Part shown: piece after piece, positions 43,293 to 51,759 of the stretch
Layout: each line of letters opens with the position of its first letter
Position numbering within the stretch: the first letter of the stretch is position 1
Source: Christensenella sp. UBA7703
GTDB taxonomy: Bacteria > Bacillota > Clostridia > Christensenellales > CAG-138
Assembly: GCA_002482505.1 (NCBI GenBank)
Contig: DLGD01000038.1
Coordinates: 1-64,000, forward strand
DNA: 64,000 nucleotides
Reading direction: 5' to 3'
Translations under genes and position numbers: made by a program
The notes under the pieces: model-generated
What the model was told of the DNA's origin: nothing
Databases searched by the model: none
What the model saw: only the letters and a program-made list of their open reading frames with translations

Positions 43293-44228
43293 TCAATGCT
43301 TCAGGATGCCAAGCCGCACCAGATGCATGCGGATGCGCCGCTTGAGCGGCAACTCCAAATACCGCGCGCGATACGGCGGCTTCTTCAGCGCGGGCAGGTC
43401 GTTTGTCATGCGCAGGACTTCATATTCCTGATAGGTCGCGTTGAAATCGACCGCTTCATGCCAGCGATAGCCGGACGATTCGTCAAAGGCACGCAGCGCG
43501 CGCGCAAGGCCTCTGTGGTGTTCCACCTGCGCCTCACGCCCTGCCGCGTTGTAGGTCAACGTCCAGGAGCCGGGCACCGCCACGCGATAGGCGCACAGCG
43601 GCTCCGCAAAATAATGCGTCGTCCCCTGAGACGCAAACCAAATCTGCAGCACCGCGTCGTCCACATCCGTCATGTCGCAAAACGCCGCGCGGTTCTTTGC
43701 AAGATGCGTCGGCGCAACGATGGAGGCCGTCGCCACAAACCCGCCACCGCCGCGAATCATATCCTCCGTGGAGATGTCCCGATCCTCCGCATACGGTGCC
43801 AGTGCGCCAACCCGGTTTTCCTCCGGGTCGACCAAATCTGCCGCGCTGACGCAGAGCGTGCACTCCGAATGCGCTTCCATATAGGAAATCTGCTTTTGCA
43901 GTTTAAGCGGGCTTGTCCAGTAGTCGTCCCCTTCGCAGATGGCAATGTATTTGCCCCGCGCCAGCGGAAAGACGTAGTGTTCTAATATCTTGGGATCCTG
44001 GCGATACATATTCTCTGTGCGGTACACACACCGGAACAGATCCGGGTGTTCCGCCTCGTACGCGCGGACGATATCCGCCGTGCCGTCAGTCGAGGCGTCG
44101 TCATGAATGATGATCTCAAACGGAAAGTCCGTCTGCTGGCTCAAAAAACTATCCAGCGTGTGCCGAATATACGGCGCGTGATTATAGGTATCGCAAACGA
44201 TTGAAACCAGCGGTTGATTATGCTCCAT
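43293..44228 (-). CDS. Glycosyltransferase family 2, paralogue of neighbour
   Basis: 311 residues. VCDTYNHAPYIRHTLDSFLSQ, HDDASTDGTADIV and CEGDDYW mark the GT-A domain; YRVAVPGSW near 225 is identical in the 42299 neighbour, so the two arose by tandem duplication. GAGGG lies upstream of ATG 44228. Start overlaps the preceding gene's end by eleven bases. Probably transfers a sugar onto the polyprenyl-linked oligosaccharide. Confidence 0.92.
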   Translation of the reverse strand: MEHNQPLVSIVCDTYNHAPYIRHTLDSFLSQQTDFPFEIIIHDDASTDGTADIVRAYEAEHPDLFRCVYRTENMYRQDPKILEHYVFPLARGKYIAICEGDDYWTSPLKLQKQISYMEAHSECTLCVSAADLVDPEENRVGALAPYAEDRDISTEDMIRGGGGFVATASIVAPTHLAKNRAAFCDMTDVDDAVLQIWFASQGTTHYFAEPLCAYRVAVPGSWTLTYNAAGREAQVEHHRGLARALRAFDESSGYRWHEAVDFNATYQEYEVLRMTNDLPALKKPPYRARYLELPLKRRIRMHLVRLGILKH

Positions 44229-45258
44229 GTTTTGCCCTCATCCGGATGCCCCCGAACCACGCGAAGCAATCCAGCAATACTCTTTGTTTTGTCAGTACCG
44301 CATGCATCTGCATCCGGCGAACGCGGGAAAGCTTGGCGTTTTTCGAAAAATCCCTGCTTTCCTCATCCAGCAGCGCACCCCAGTTGTAATTTAGTGCGAT
44401 CTGCTTTTGCTTCGCGCCCTTTGTGCCGCGATAATACTGCCAGAACAGCGTCAGCAGCGCGTTGACCTTCCTTGCGTTGAACAGATCCAGCTCCTCCTGC
44501 GAATCCATGCCCCATTGGGTCATATATGCCCGCAGTTGCTGCTGCACCGCCGCGTTATACAGCCGCGTAATCTGCGACAACTCCAACTTTTGTGTCATAC
44601 TTCTGCTGTGCCGCCGGTAGAGATAGAGCTCCTTGGTACAATATACGATGCAATTTGCGTGCGTCACGGGATAGAGCGTTTGCAGCAGGTCCTCCGTGTG
44701 CGGGTTCGTGGCAAAGCGTTCATAAGGCGTGTCGTCCGCGCGCAAAAGCTCCGTTTTGATCGCTTTTGTCCAGATATTGTTGAGCCGCCAGGAGGCGATG
44801 AGTTCGCGATAGATGCGTCTCTTGTCATCTCCGCAAAACACGGTGCCGTCCGCAAAGACGGGTGCGTTCGGCTCCCGCGTCCGGTCATCCTCAAAGAAGC
44901 TAACGTTGTTGTAGATGACAATGTCCGCGTGATATCGCGCAATTGTTTCGCGCACGGTGGCGAGGCAGTCCGGCTCCAGCGCGTCGTCCCCGTCGAGGAA
45001 GATGCAGTAGTCGCCCTTTGCCGCCGCAATTCCGGCTCTTCTGGCGAGAATCAAGCCGCTGTTTGGTTGGTGGATCACGCGAACGCGATCCGGATGCTGC
45101 ACCTGATACTGGTCGCAAAGCTGTCCGCTGCCATCCGTCGAGCCATCGTCCACCAGCACGAGCTCAAAGTCCTGCTCACTCTGAGAAAGAGCGGACTTCA
45201 CACATTCCGGCAGATAACGCGAGATATTATAGACGGGAATCAGCACACTAAACAGCAT
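44218..45258 (-). CDS. Glycosyltransferase family 2
   Basis: 346 residues from ATG 45258 (MLFSVLIPVYNISRYLPECV); the 19 codons upstream lack homology. VLVDDGSTDGSGQLCD and FLDGDDALEPDCL are the nucleotide-sugar binding motifs. The C-terminal half (about 200-346) is helical and resembles EpsJ/WcaA-type enzymes. AAGGAT is twelve bases upstream. Overlaps the next gene. Confidence 0.92.
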   Translation of the reverse strand: MLFSVLIPVYNISRYLPECVKSALSQSEQDFELVLVDDGSTDGSGQLCDQYQVQHPDRVRVIHQPNSGLILARRAGIAAAKGDYCIFLDGDDALEPDCLATVRETIARYHADIVIYNNVSFFEDDRTREPNAPVFADGTVFCGDDKRRIYRELIASWRLNNIWTKAIKTELLRADDTPYERFATNPHTEDLLQTLYPVTHANCIVYCTKELYLYRRHSRSMTQKLELSQITRLYNAAVQQQLRAYMTQWGMDSQEELDLFNARKVNALLTLFWQYYRGTKGAKQKQIALNYNWGALLDEESRDFSKNAKLSRVRRMQMHAVLTKQRVLLDCFAWFGGIRMRAKHGA

Positions 45259-45344
45259 TTGATACCATATCCTTACAGAATAGAGTGTAAAAGTGAAGTT
45301 GTTGAGCCAACACAAAACGGCTTATCCCAACAGCAATCAAAGCT

Positions 45345-46490
45345 TTATCCGCGCTCCTGCGGGAAGACCTCGCGCACCAGCCCGCGAATCATCAGTTCAC
45401 GAATCGATTCACAGCGCAATGTGTTGAGGATGTTTGTCTTGGATTGCTGATGATACATCCTGAGCGGCCTGCGGCCTGCGAGCACGTTGAGTGTCTTTAG
45501 CAGCGGGTTTCCGCTGAGAAACACGTGAAAAAGCTTCTCTTTTTGCGCCTCGGCATAGGTTTCGTAACGCGCGGGCACAAAACCCTCCATGCGGATGCGC
45601 CTGGAGCGGCGGTTAAACCCATCCAGCAGCTCCGCGGCTTTCGCCTCATTCGCCAGAGCCGTGCCGCCCGCGGCGCGCACAATTGGTACATACTCCACTT
45701 TTTCCATGCCGAAATCGCCAATGGTATAGCGAATCAGCATACCAGAGTCAAAGCCTTCTATGGTGTCGTCCATGTCAAAGATAAAGTTGCCCTGCCCGTA
45801 GACGATGGTCGCATTGTTCCAGCGTTCGCTGCTGCCGATACAGTGGCTGTGTTGGCAGACGACGAGCGAAGCGCCGCATTCGGCAGCCTTGCGGCAGATG
45901 CGCTGTACATCCGGCGAAGGATAGGCATAGCCTTCCCGCCCGCCATGATAGAGCACGATGAGCCGGTCGCAGCTGGACTTAATCTCGCGGATGCGGTCGC
46001 TGAAGTTGATCAGATCGATCGGGTTTGCGCCTGCTTTGCGCTCGGTTGCAAACGAAAACTCATGTTCGCAAACCGCATATACACCTACGCGAACGCCATG
46101 CTTGACGAAGAAAAATGGTTGATCCGCCTCGTCAAGGTCTTCTCCCGCGCCAAAGGAGGCGACATGCCGCGCCTTCAGCGCCACACGCGTGGAGGATAAC
46201 CCCTCCGCCCCCTGATCCATACTATGATTGTTGCAGAGACAAACCCCCGTCGGTTGCAGAGCGGCAATCCCGTTTGCGCAGGCGGTCGGCACGCGAAACG
46301 CAGGACCGCATTTTTGAGCCGCGGAATCCTGATCCGACAACGGTGTTTCCAGATTGATAATCCGCGCGTCCGCCGCAAGCCAGATCTCCTCCAATCCGTC
46401 AAACAGCAGCTTCGGCGCGCTTGTTTGAAACGCTTGCAGGTTCGATGCGGTCGGCACGACATCCGCGCCAATGATGATCTCCAGGCTCAT
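45345..46490 (-). CDS. CapA/PgsA-like metallophosphatase-fold protein
   Basis: 381 residues of the PGA_cap family: INLETPLSDQ, CNNHSMDQGAEGLSSTRVAL, LYHGGREGYAYPS, VVCQHSHCIGSSERW and VYGQGNFIFDM. Relatives assist poly-gamma-glutamate or amidated-polysaccharide capsule export and may be esterases or phosphatases. No signal peptide or membrane helix is visible, so it is probably cytoplasmic here. GGGAGGAG precedes ATG 46490. Context suggests modification of the capsule or teichuronic-acid-like polymer rather than a standalone poly-glutamate pathway (no CapB/CapC). Confidence 0.88.
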   Translation of the reverse strand: MSLEIIIGADVVPTASNLQAFQTSAPKLLFDGLEEIWLAADARIINLETPLSDQDSAAQKCGPAFRVPTACANGIAALQPTGVCLCNNHSMDQGAEGLSSTRVALKARHVASFGAGEDLDEADQPFFFVKHGVRVGVYAVCEHEFSFATERKAGANPIDLINFSDRIREIKSSCDRLIVLYHGGREGYAYPSPDVQRICRKAAECGASLVVCQHSHCIGSSERWNNATIVYGQGNFIFDMDDTIEGFDSGMLIRYTIGDFGMEKVEYVPIVRAAGGTALANEAKAAELLDGFNRRSRRIRMEGFVPARYETYAEAQKEKLFHVFLSGNPLLKTLNVLAGRRPLRMYHQQSKTNILNTLRCESIRELMIRGLVREVFPQERG

Positions 46491-46531
46491 GCATGCTCCT
46501 CCCGTATTTGATCCGAATCCGGCTCAAAAAA

Positions 46532-47482
46532 TCAAAATCCAAGGTCGATCATCTTGCCCATGTCCAGATCGCCTTCATAAGAAAAGTCGTCGTTTAGTCC
46601 GCTCTGGTCATAGAGCGTGATCTCGCCGAAGCGAACCCCCTCCGGCGTGTCAAATAAATCCACACGCACATGGCGAAATCCCGCACCGAGCCGCCGCGCA
46701 ATCTCAATCATCTCGTCCAGGTGCGGCGGACGCGGCATCACGAATCCCTCCTGCAACGCGATTGTGATATCGTTGATGCGGTATGGGTTAAGGTCCATAT
46801 CAAACAGCAGATAGTCCGCGTGTGCCTTACGGCGGTTGGTGCAAAGAAGGATAACCCGCACCACACCGTCAAAGCAATAAAACTTGTAATCGTCCGGCCT
46901 TGCTCCGTTTGTTCCGGGCAAAAACGCCTCCGCGAGTACGCGGCGCGGCACAAAGCGATAGGGCCACTCGCGCCCGGCGATGGAATAATCCCGCTTAAGC
47001 CAGGTTTTCAGGCTCTCACGCGCGGCTTGTTCGTCGAGCTCCGCCTTGTTTGGGCAGAGGATAACCCCGCCGGAATCGTGCGTGCATTTGAGTACAAACT
47101 GTTCCGGCAGGGCGGCAAAATCGATCTCATCCGGGTCGTCCCAAACGCCGAGAATCGGTGTAAAATAGGAATCCCCGATTCGCTCGCGCACGATCTCCCG
47201 CACGGCGATCTTATCGCAAATCTTTGGATAGATCGGATTTTTATCGTGCAGCTTGAGCCACTGCACCTTTTCATTATAGGTCTTTGGCGGGTTGAGATGC
47301 AGTTTTCTGCCCATCACGCCACGATAGAGCAAACGCAAATACAGCTCATCATCCATCCGTTCAAACCAACCGCGGTGCGTCAGCGCGACAAATATCTTAC
47401 ACGGGTTTTGCAAAAACGCGCCGAGTCTCCGAATCAACGCGCCGATTGCGGATATCTTCCCCGCGTCCGTGTCATTTGGCAT
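46532..47482 (-). CDS. ATP-grasp TupA-like protein
   Basis: 316 residues. KTYNEKVQWLKLHDKNPIYPKICDK near the start, FVLKCTHDSGG, and FGEITLYDQSGLNDDF near the end match the TupA family, named for teichuronopeptide synthesis in alkaliphilic Bacillus. ATP-grasp enzymes ligate carboxylates to amines, so it could attach amino acids or peptides to uronic acid residues of the polymer made here. AAAGGA precedes ATG 47482. Function by family name and context only. Confidence 0.88.
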   Translation of the reverse strand: MPNDTDAGKISAIGALIRRLGAFLQNPCKIFVALTHRGWFERMDDELYLRLLYRGVMGRKLHLNPPKTYNEKVQWLKLHDKNPIYPKICDKIAVREIVRERIGDSYFTPILGVWDDPDEIDFAALPEQFVLKCTHDSGGVILCPNKAELDEQAARESLKTWLKRDYSIAGREWPYRFVPRRVLAEAFLPGTNGARPDDYKFYCFDGVVRVILLCTNRRKAHADYLLFDMDLNPYRINDITIALQEGFVMPRPPHLDEMIEIARRLGAGFRHVRVDLFDTPEGVRFGEITLYDQSGLNDDFSYEGDLDMGKMIDLGF

Positions 47483-47577
47483 GCATTGTTATCCTTTCGC
47501 CGATCTGTGCGTTTGGTCGTTGGAAGTCACCACTTCAAGGCAGGCGGCATTCCATGCGTGATATGGCAAGAATACCT

Positions 47578-48657
47578 CTACTTCTTCGAAACATCCTCAA
47601 GGTATTCCCTCCATTTTGCTGCAACAATCGTTTCGTCCAGCCTGTTGCGGATCCCTGCGGCACGCTGGCCGAGCCACGCGGCATACGATTCATCATCCGC
47701 AAGTTTACACATCGCTTCAAACAGCGCGTCTTCGTCTCCAACGGGAATCAACAGCCCGTTTTCGCCGCTGGTAAGCAGGGAGCGAACGCCACCGATGGGG
47801 CAATCCGTCGCGATGCAGGGCAGCCCGCACGCCATCGCCTCGATGAGCACATTCGGCATCCCCTCATAATCGGAACTCAGCACAAACATGCCGCTGTCGT
47901 TGATGTCGTCCAGCAATGTCTTGCTCTGCCCCGCAAGTTCGACTGCGCCCGCGATACCGAGGCTGCTTGCCGTCTTTTGCAGATGCTCTTTCTCCGGCCC
48001 TTCCCCATAGATGACCAGAGAATAGGCATGGTGCGTCTTATAAAAGCGCGCAAATGCGCGAATCAATAAGTCAAAATTCTTTTGCTCGTGCAACCGTCCT
48101 GCCGCGACCACAGTACGCTTGCGTTCGCCCTCAAAGCGCGCGGGAATGCGCGCGGTGTCGAGAGGATTGTCAAGAACGATACCGCGTTTTTGAATCGCTT
48201 GGGAAAAATACCGCGACGCATCCTTCGTCTGGAAGATGAATCCCTTGGCGAACGGGTAGACAAGGCAACGCAATATGCGCTTGATTCTGCTCTCTGGGTG
48301 GCGGTGCGGGTCGTTCCGCTCGCTGACGACGACGGGAACGCCGGTGCCGAGAAGATACAACACCGTCCAGACATTCACCTTTTCCGGCAGGGCCAGTACG
48401 ACATCCGGCTGTTCCTGCTTGACGAGCTTTCTTAACTTTCGATACGCTTTGGGAATCTTCCGCCCAGGCAGGGTTTGGTCAAAGGTCAGATATATCTGTT
48501 CCACCGACTCCGGCAGGTCGTAAAACGACGGCACACCGCACTCGGTCACGAGCTTGCACTCGATGCCGTCCCGCGCAAAGCAGGCCAGTAGCTGCGCAAT
48601 CACGCGCTCGCAACCTCCGCCGCTCATCTTGTGCGTTACGATCATGAGTTTCTTCAT
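47578..48657 (-). CDS. Glycosyltransferase family 4
   Basis: 359 residues, GT-B fold. THKMSGGGCERVIAQLL is the acceptor-side loop and GMPNVLIEAMACGLPCIATDCPIGG the donor-binding E-x7-E-like motif near 275-300. Resembles GalNAc/galactose transferases of the EpsD/PimB type. AAAGGGACT precedes ATG 48657. Gap of 95 bases to the TupA gene. Confidence 0.92.
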   Translation of the reverse strand: MKKLMIVTHKMSGGGCERVIAQLLACFARDGIECKLVTECGVPSFYDLPESVEQIYLTFDQTLPGRKIPKAYRKLRKLVKQEQPDVVLALPEKVNVWTVLYLLGTGVPVVVSERNDPHRHPESRIKRILRCLVYPFAKGFIFQTKDASRYFSQAIQKRGIVLDNPLDTARIPARFEGERKRTVVAAGRLHEQKNFDLLIRAFARFYKTHHAYSLVIYGEGPEKEHLQKTASSLGIAGAVELAGQSKTLLDDINDSGMFVLSSDYEGMPNVLIEAMACGLPCIATDCPIGGVRSLLTSGENGLLIPVGDEDALFEAMCKLADDESYAAWLGQRAAGIRNRLDETIVAAKWREYLEDVSKK

Positions 48658-48714
48658 CGTACCAGTCCCTTTCCGAAAAAGTAATTGCGTTTGTTTTGTT
48701 GCTGCGTTCGCGTT

Positions 48715-49836
48715 TCAGCCGCCTGCCCGCGCTGCGGACTCATAGATACACATCAGTGTCTCCGCGTTTTGTGAAACGTCATATCCTGCCTCCACCGCGC
48801 GTGTAATCGCGGCAGCGGATGCCGCCTCGCGCTGAGTCCGCCCGGCCGCTGCCATCGCGTCTGCAAATGCTTGTGCGTGTTCGATCGGCGCAAACGAAAC
48901 CATATCACTCAGCGCGGCTTCACGCGTCACTTTTTCCGAAACAACGCACGGCAGCCCCGCGCACTGTGCCTCAACAAGAGTCAGCGGCAGCCCCTCGTGC
49001 AGCGAAGGCAATACAAACACATCCGCCGCGGAAAGCAGCGCGGGAATCTCCTCCCGAAGGCCTAAAAACGCAACCTGTTTGCGGATGCCGCGCGCTTCCG
49101 CACGCGCCTCGCAGGATAATCTGCGCGCACCATCGCCAACGAGCAGCAGGCGTGCGTCCGGCTTTTGCACAAGCAACTGCTCAAATGCTTCCAGCAAGAA
49201 TGCCTGATTTTTTTGCTCGTTGAATGCACCAATGTGCAAATAGACGAATCCGCCTTGCGACAACCCAAGCTGTTCACGCATCTCTTCCCGCATCGCCGCC
49301 GAAAAACGAAAATGTGGTGTGTCGATTGCGTTGTTGAGCACCGTATACGGACGGTTTGGAAAAAGCCACTCTCCGGCGGCAGTCGAACAGGCAATGTTTT
49401 GCGTGCTGGTTCGGTAAAAGACGCCGCGCAGGAGTTTGTCGATGACTTTCATATTGCACGTGGTATTGTGAGAGTGCGGCATGCGCACCCGCGCCCCGCC
49501 GCGTTTTGCCGCGAGTAGCTCCGCCGCCAGCGTTGCGCTGTTGCCGTGCGCATGAACGATCTCGATTTCCCGCTCGCGCACAATATGCGCCAACTGCTGG
49601 ATATAGCGCAACGGATGGCGATTCCGCCCCGGAAGAACAAACACGCTTCCGCCCGTCTGTTTCACCAGCGCGTGTGCCTTTTCGTCCGGCTCGTTGAGGC
49701 AGACAAGGTCGCAGCGCACCCGCACGGGATCCATGCGCGAAAGATAGTTCATCACGCAGTTTGCGATGCCGTTTTTGCCGTATCGCACGGTCAGCACCAT
49801 GAGCACACGAACAGGATTTGCCACGCGGTCACTCAC
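48715..49836 (-). CDS. Glycosyltransferase family 4 (EpsF-like)
   Basis: 373 residues. GIANCVMNYLSRM in the N-lobe, RMPHSHNTTCNMK, and LPSLHEGLPLTLVEAQCAGLPCVVSEKV in the C-lobe. Its GTG start (49836) overlaps the upstream gene's stop by four bases, so expression is coupled. Similar to the EpsF/TuaC branch of polysaccharide glycosyltransferases. Confidence 0.92.
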   Translation of the reverse strand: MSDRVANPVRVLMVLTVRYGKNGIANCVMNYLSRMDPVRVRCDLVCLNEPDEKAHALVKQTGGSVFVLPGRNRHPLRYIQQLAHIVREREIEIVHAHGNSATLAAELLAAKRGGARVRMPHSHNTTCNMKVIDKLLRGVFYRTSTQNIACSTAAGEWLFPNRPYTVLNNAIDTPHFRFSAAMREEMREQLGLSQGGFVYLHIGAFNEQKNQAFLLEAFEQLLVQKPDARLLLVGDGARRLSCEARAEARGIRKQVAFLGLREEIPALLSAADVFVLPSLHEGLPLTLVEAQCAGLPCVVSEKVTREAALSDMVSFAPIEHAQAFADAMAAAGRTQREAASAAAITRAVEAGYDVSQNAETLMCIYESAARAGG

Positions 49837-50696
49837 TTTCCCAGTGCGCGGAGATCGCTCTCCGCCTTACCGGTCTTGCGGTATTCGTAAATCTTTGCAT
49901 CCACCAAAAAACGATACCAGTAGCTCTCAAAATAATGGTAGAGATAGCCCTCTTTTCCGTCCAGAAAACCCAGCCGGAAAATGTAGTTATAGACAAACCA
50001 AAGCCACGCGCGGAAAAACATCGGCGCGCGATAATAGACCGTAAACTTTTTTTTGCGATGCTGCATGAGCATGGGATCGGTGTTTGCGTCAAAACTCGCG
50101 CCCTCTTCAAAGGCGATATAGTCCGAAAGTTCGCGGATGGCATACCAATTGTAGCGCGCGATATAGCTTGTCAAATCCTTAAAGTCATAGTGCAGATACC
50201 GCTCGGAGATCGCGACTGTGCGCCCTTCGTACAGGATCGTATGCGCGTCGCGCTTCCGGTCTTCAATTCTGCCTTTGCCGGTTTTAAAGAGCATGATTTT
50301 TCGCTTCTTGCTCCCGCCGTGCTTCATCTGCCGCCCAAGAAAGAAAAAGTCGCTCTCCATCACGATGCCGTTGACATCGTCGTTCGCGTGCTCCTGCATG
50401 AGCGCTTCGCTATGCGCGCAGACCGCGGGGGTAAAGCGCTCGTCCGCATCCAGCCGGAGCGTCCAGGCGGTGGTGATGTTCGCATTGTCCACGCCCCAGT
50501 TGTATTGTGCGGCATAATAGGTAAACGGGTGTTCCAGCACATCCGCGCCATAGCTTCGCGCAATCTCAAGGGTGCGGTCGGTGCTTCCACTGTCGATCAC
50601 GACCACGCGGCTGCAAAACCCCGCGACGGATTTGAGGCACTCTCCGATATTCTTTTCTTCGTTGAGGGTCAGTACAATCGCCGTTACATCCGCCAT
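49833..50696 (-). CDS. Glycosyltransferase family 2 (WaaE/KdtX-like)
   Basis: 287 residues from ATG 50696 (MADVTAIVLTLNEEKNIGECL), with AAAGGAT upstream. The longer frame to 50840 is excluded because it begins in the promoter -10. VVIDSGSTDRTLEI and WTLRLDADERFTP are the catalytic motifs; a Lys/Arg-rich middle and aromatic C-terminus (YNYIFRLGFLDGKEGYLYHYF) match the WaaE/LgtF subgroup. First gene of the polysaccharide operon, so it may add the first sugar after the primer. Confidence 0.92.
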   Translation of the reverse strand: MADVTAIVLTLNEEKNIGECLKSVAGFCSRVVVIDSGSTDRTLEIARSYGADVLEHPFTYYAAQYNWGVDNANITTAWTLRLDADERFTPAVCAHSEALMQEHANDDVNGIVMESDFFFLGRQMKHGGSKKRKIMLFKTGKGRIEDRKRDAHTILYEGRTVAISERYLHYDFKDLTSYIARYNWYAIRELSDYIAFEEGASFDANTDPMLMQHRKKKFTVYYRAPMFFRAWLWFVYNYIFRLGFLDGKEGYLYHYFESYWYRFLVDAKIYEYRKTGKAESDLRALGK

Positions 50697-50830
50697 CGCG
50701 TGCGGTATCCTTTCGCTCAAAAGAGAATCAAGCTTTTTCAGGTCGTACGCCTCTTGCCGCCAGCGCGCAGGTTTTAAGCGCGCGCAATAGGGTATACTTT
50801 CCCGATTACTCCACTCTATGATACCATCGT

Positions 50831-50859
50831 AGTTTACCATTTGGCAGGGGGTCTGTCAA
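50831..50859 (-). promoter_or_regulatory. Promoter of the polysaccharide operon
   Basis: Minus strand TTGACA (50859-50854), 17 bases, TAAACT (50836-50831); leader of about 125 bases to ATG 50696. Confidence 0.7.
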
Positions 50860-50938
50860 ACGCGCGAAACGCTTGCCTGCGCGCAAGAAGTATCCCATTG
50901 CCGGGGTTTGCCGGGGCGTTTCATCCGGCGTTTTGACA

Positions 50939-50967
50939 TTGAAAAAAGCAGTTTTCTGTGCTACACT
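50939..50967 (+). promoter_or_regulatory. Promoter placing the GNAT mRNA start on its ATG
   Basis: TTGAAA (50939-50944), 17 bases, TACACT (50962-50967), seven bases, then ATG 50975. Confidence 0.55.
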
Positions 50968-50974
50968 CCTGCTC

Positions 50975-51697
50975 ATGAAACAACAAGCGATTGATTATTT
51001 GAGGCGGGATGTTCTAAGGAATATCGACATGCTGGAAGTGCTGGCTCTCCCGAAAGCAGCAGTTATTGCGGCGAACGAGTCGGGCGTGCTTGTTCAACAT
51101 GGCGACCTGTACCTGCTCGCGTCCGAACCCGATCACGCAGCGGAATTTCTGCCGCAAATGCAGCAAAACCTCACCCAAAACCCCGGGCAATTGGTCGTTT
51201 TGCACAGTGATGAACTGCGCGATACGCTGGAGCATGATTTCGGTTTTCAAACCGTAATGGAATGCCGCCATGCGGTCTATTTCCGCACAGAGCCGGTTCC
51301 CTATACCCTGCCGAAAGGCACAGAAATCCGCCTGCTGGATTGCAGCTACGCCGATTTTGTCCATGCACACTACCACATGGTAGACGATTCCGCCTACATC
51401 CGCGAGCGTTTGGAAGAAGGAATGTTCGGCGTGTTCGTACATGGCGCGATTGCGGGTTTTATTGGCACGCACGAGGAACGCCCGATGGGATTGCTTGAAA
51501 TTCTGCCGGAGTATCGCAGGCTTGGACTCGCCTATGTGCTGGAAGCGCACCTGATCAACCACCTGCTCTCGCTTGGGCGCGTGCCGTTTTGCCAGGTCGC
51601 GGTCTATAATGAAGCCTCGATTCGCCTACAGGAGAAACTTGGGTTGGTGCTGTCCGATCAAATCATCCACTGGCTGGCGCGAGACCGCATGAAATAA
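50975..51697 (+). CDS. GNAT-family N-acetyltransferase
   Basis: 240 residues from ATG 50975. The C-terminal half has the acetyl-CoA fold: FVHGAIAGFIGTHEERPMGLLEILPEYRRLGLAYVLEAHLI with the R-x2-G-x-A pyrophosphate loop, then VAVYNEASIRLQEKLGL. The N-terminal 120 residues are a second, degenerate GNAT-like lobe, as in other two-lobed members such as FR47-like proteins. Substrate unknown. No Shine-Dalgarno sequence; the promoter predicts a leaderless message. Confidence 0.88.
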   Translation: MKQQAIDYLRRDVLRNIDMLEVLALPKAAVIAANESGVLVQHGDLYLLASEPDHAAEFLPQMQQNLTQNPGQLVVLHSDELRDTLEHDFGFQTVMECRHAVYFRTEPVPYTLPKGTEIRLLDCSYADFVHAHYHMVDDSAYIRERLEEGMFGVFVHGAIAGFIGTHEERPMGLLEILPEYRRLGLAYVLEAHLINHLLSLGRVPFCQVAVYNEASIRLQEKLGLVLSDQIIHWLARDRMK

Positions 51698-51711
51698 GAC
51701 AAAGCAAACCA

Positions 51712-51742
51712 AAAGACGGAGTTTCGCGCTCCGTCTTTTTTG
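51712..51742. terminator. Strong bidirectional terminator
   Basis: AAAGACGGAG/CTCCGTCTTT with a seven-base loop and T-runs on both strands, between convergent genes. Confidence 0.88.
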
Positions 51743-51759
51743 GTGCTATTCAGCTTTGC

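Noticed and set aside
50697..50840. Longer start for the first glycosyltransferase of the polysaccharide operon
   Set aside because: It would begin inside the -10 of the promoter at 50831-50859 and precede transcription start.
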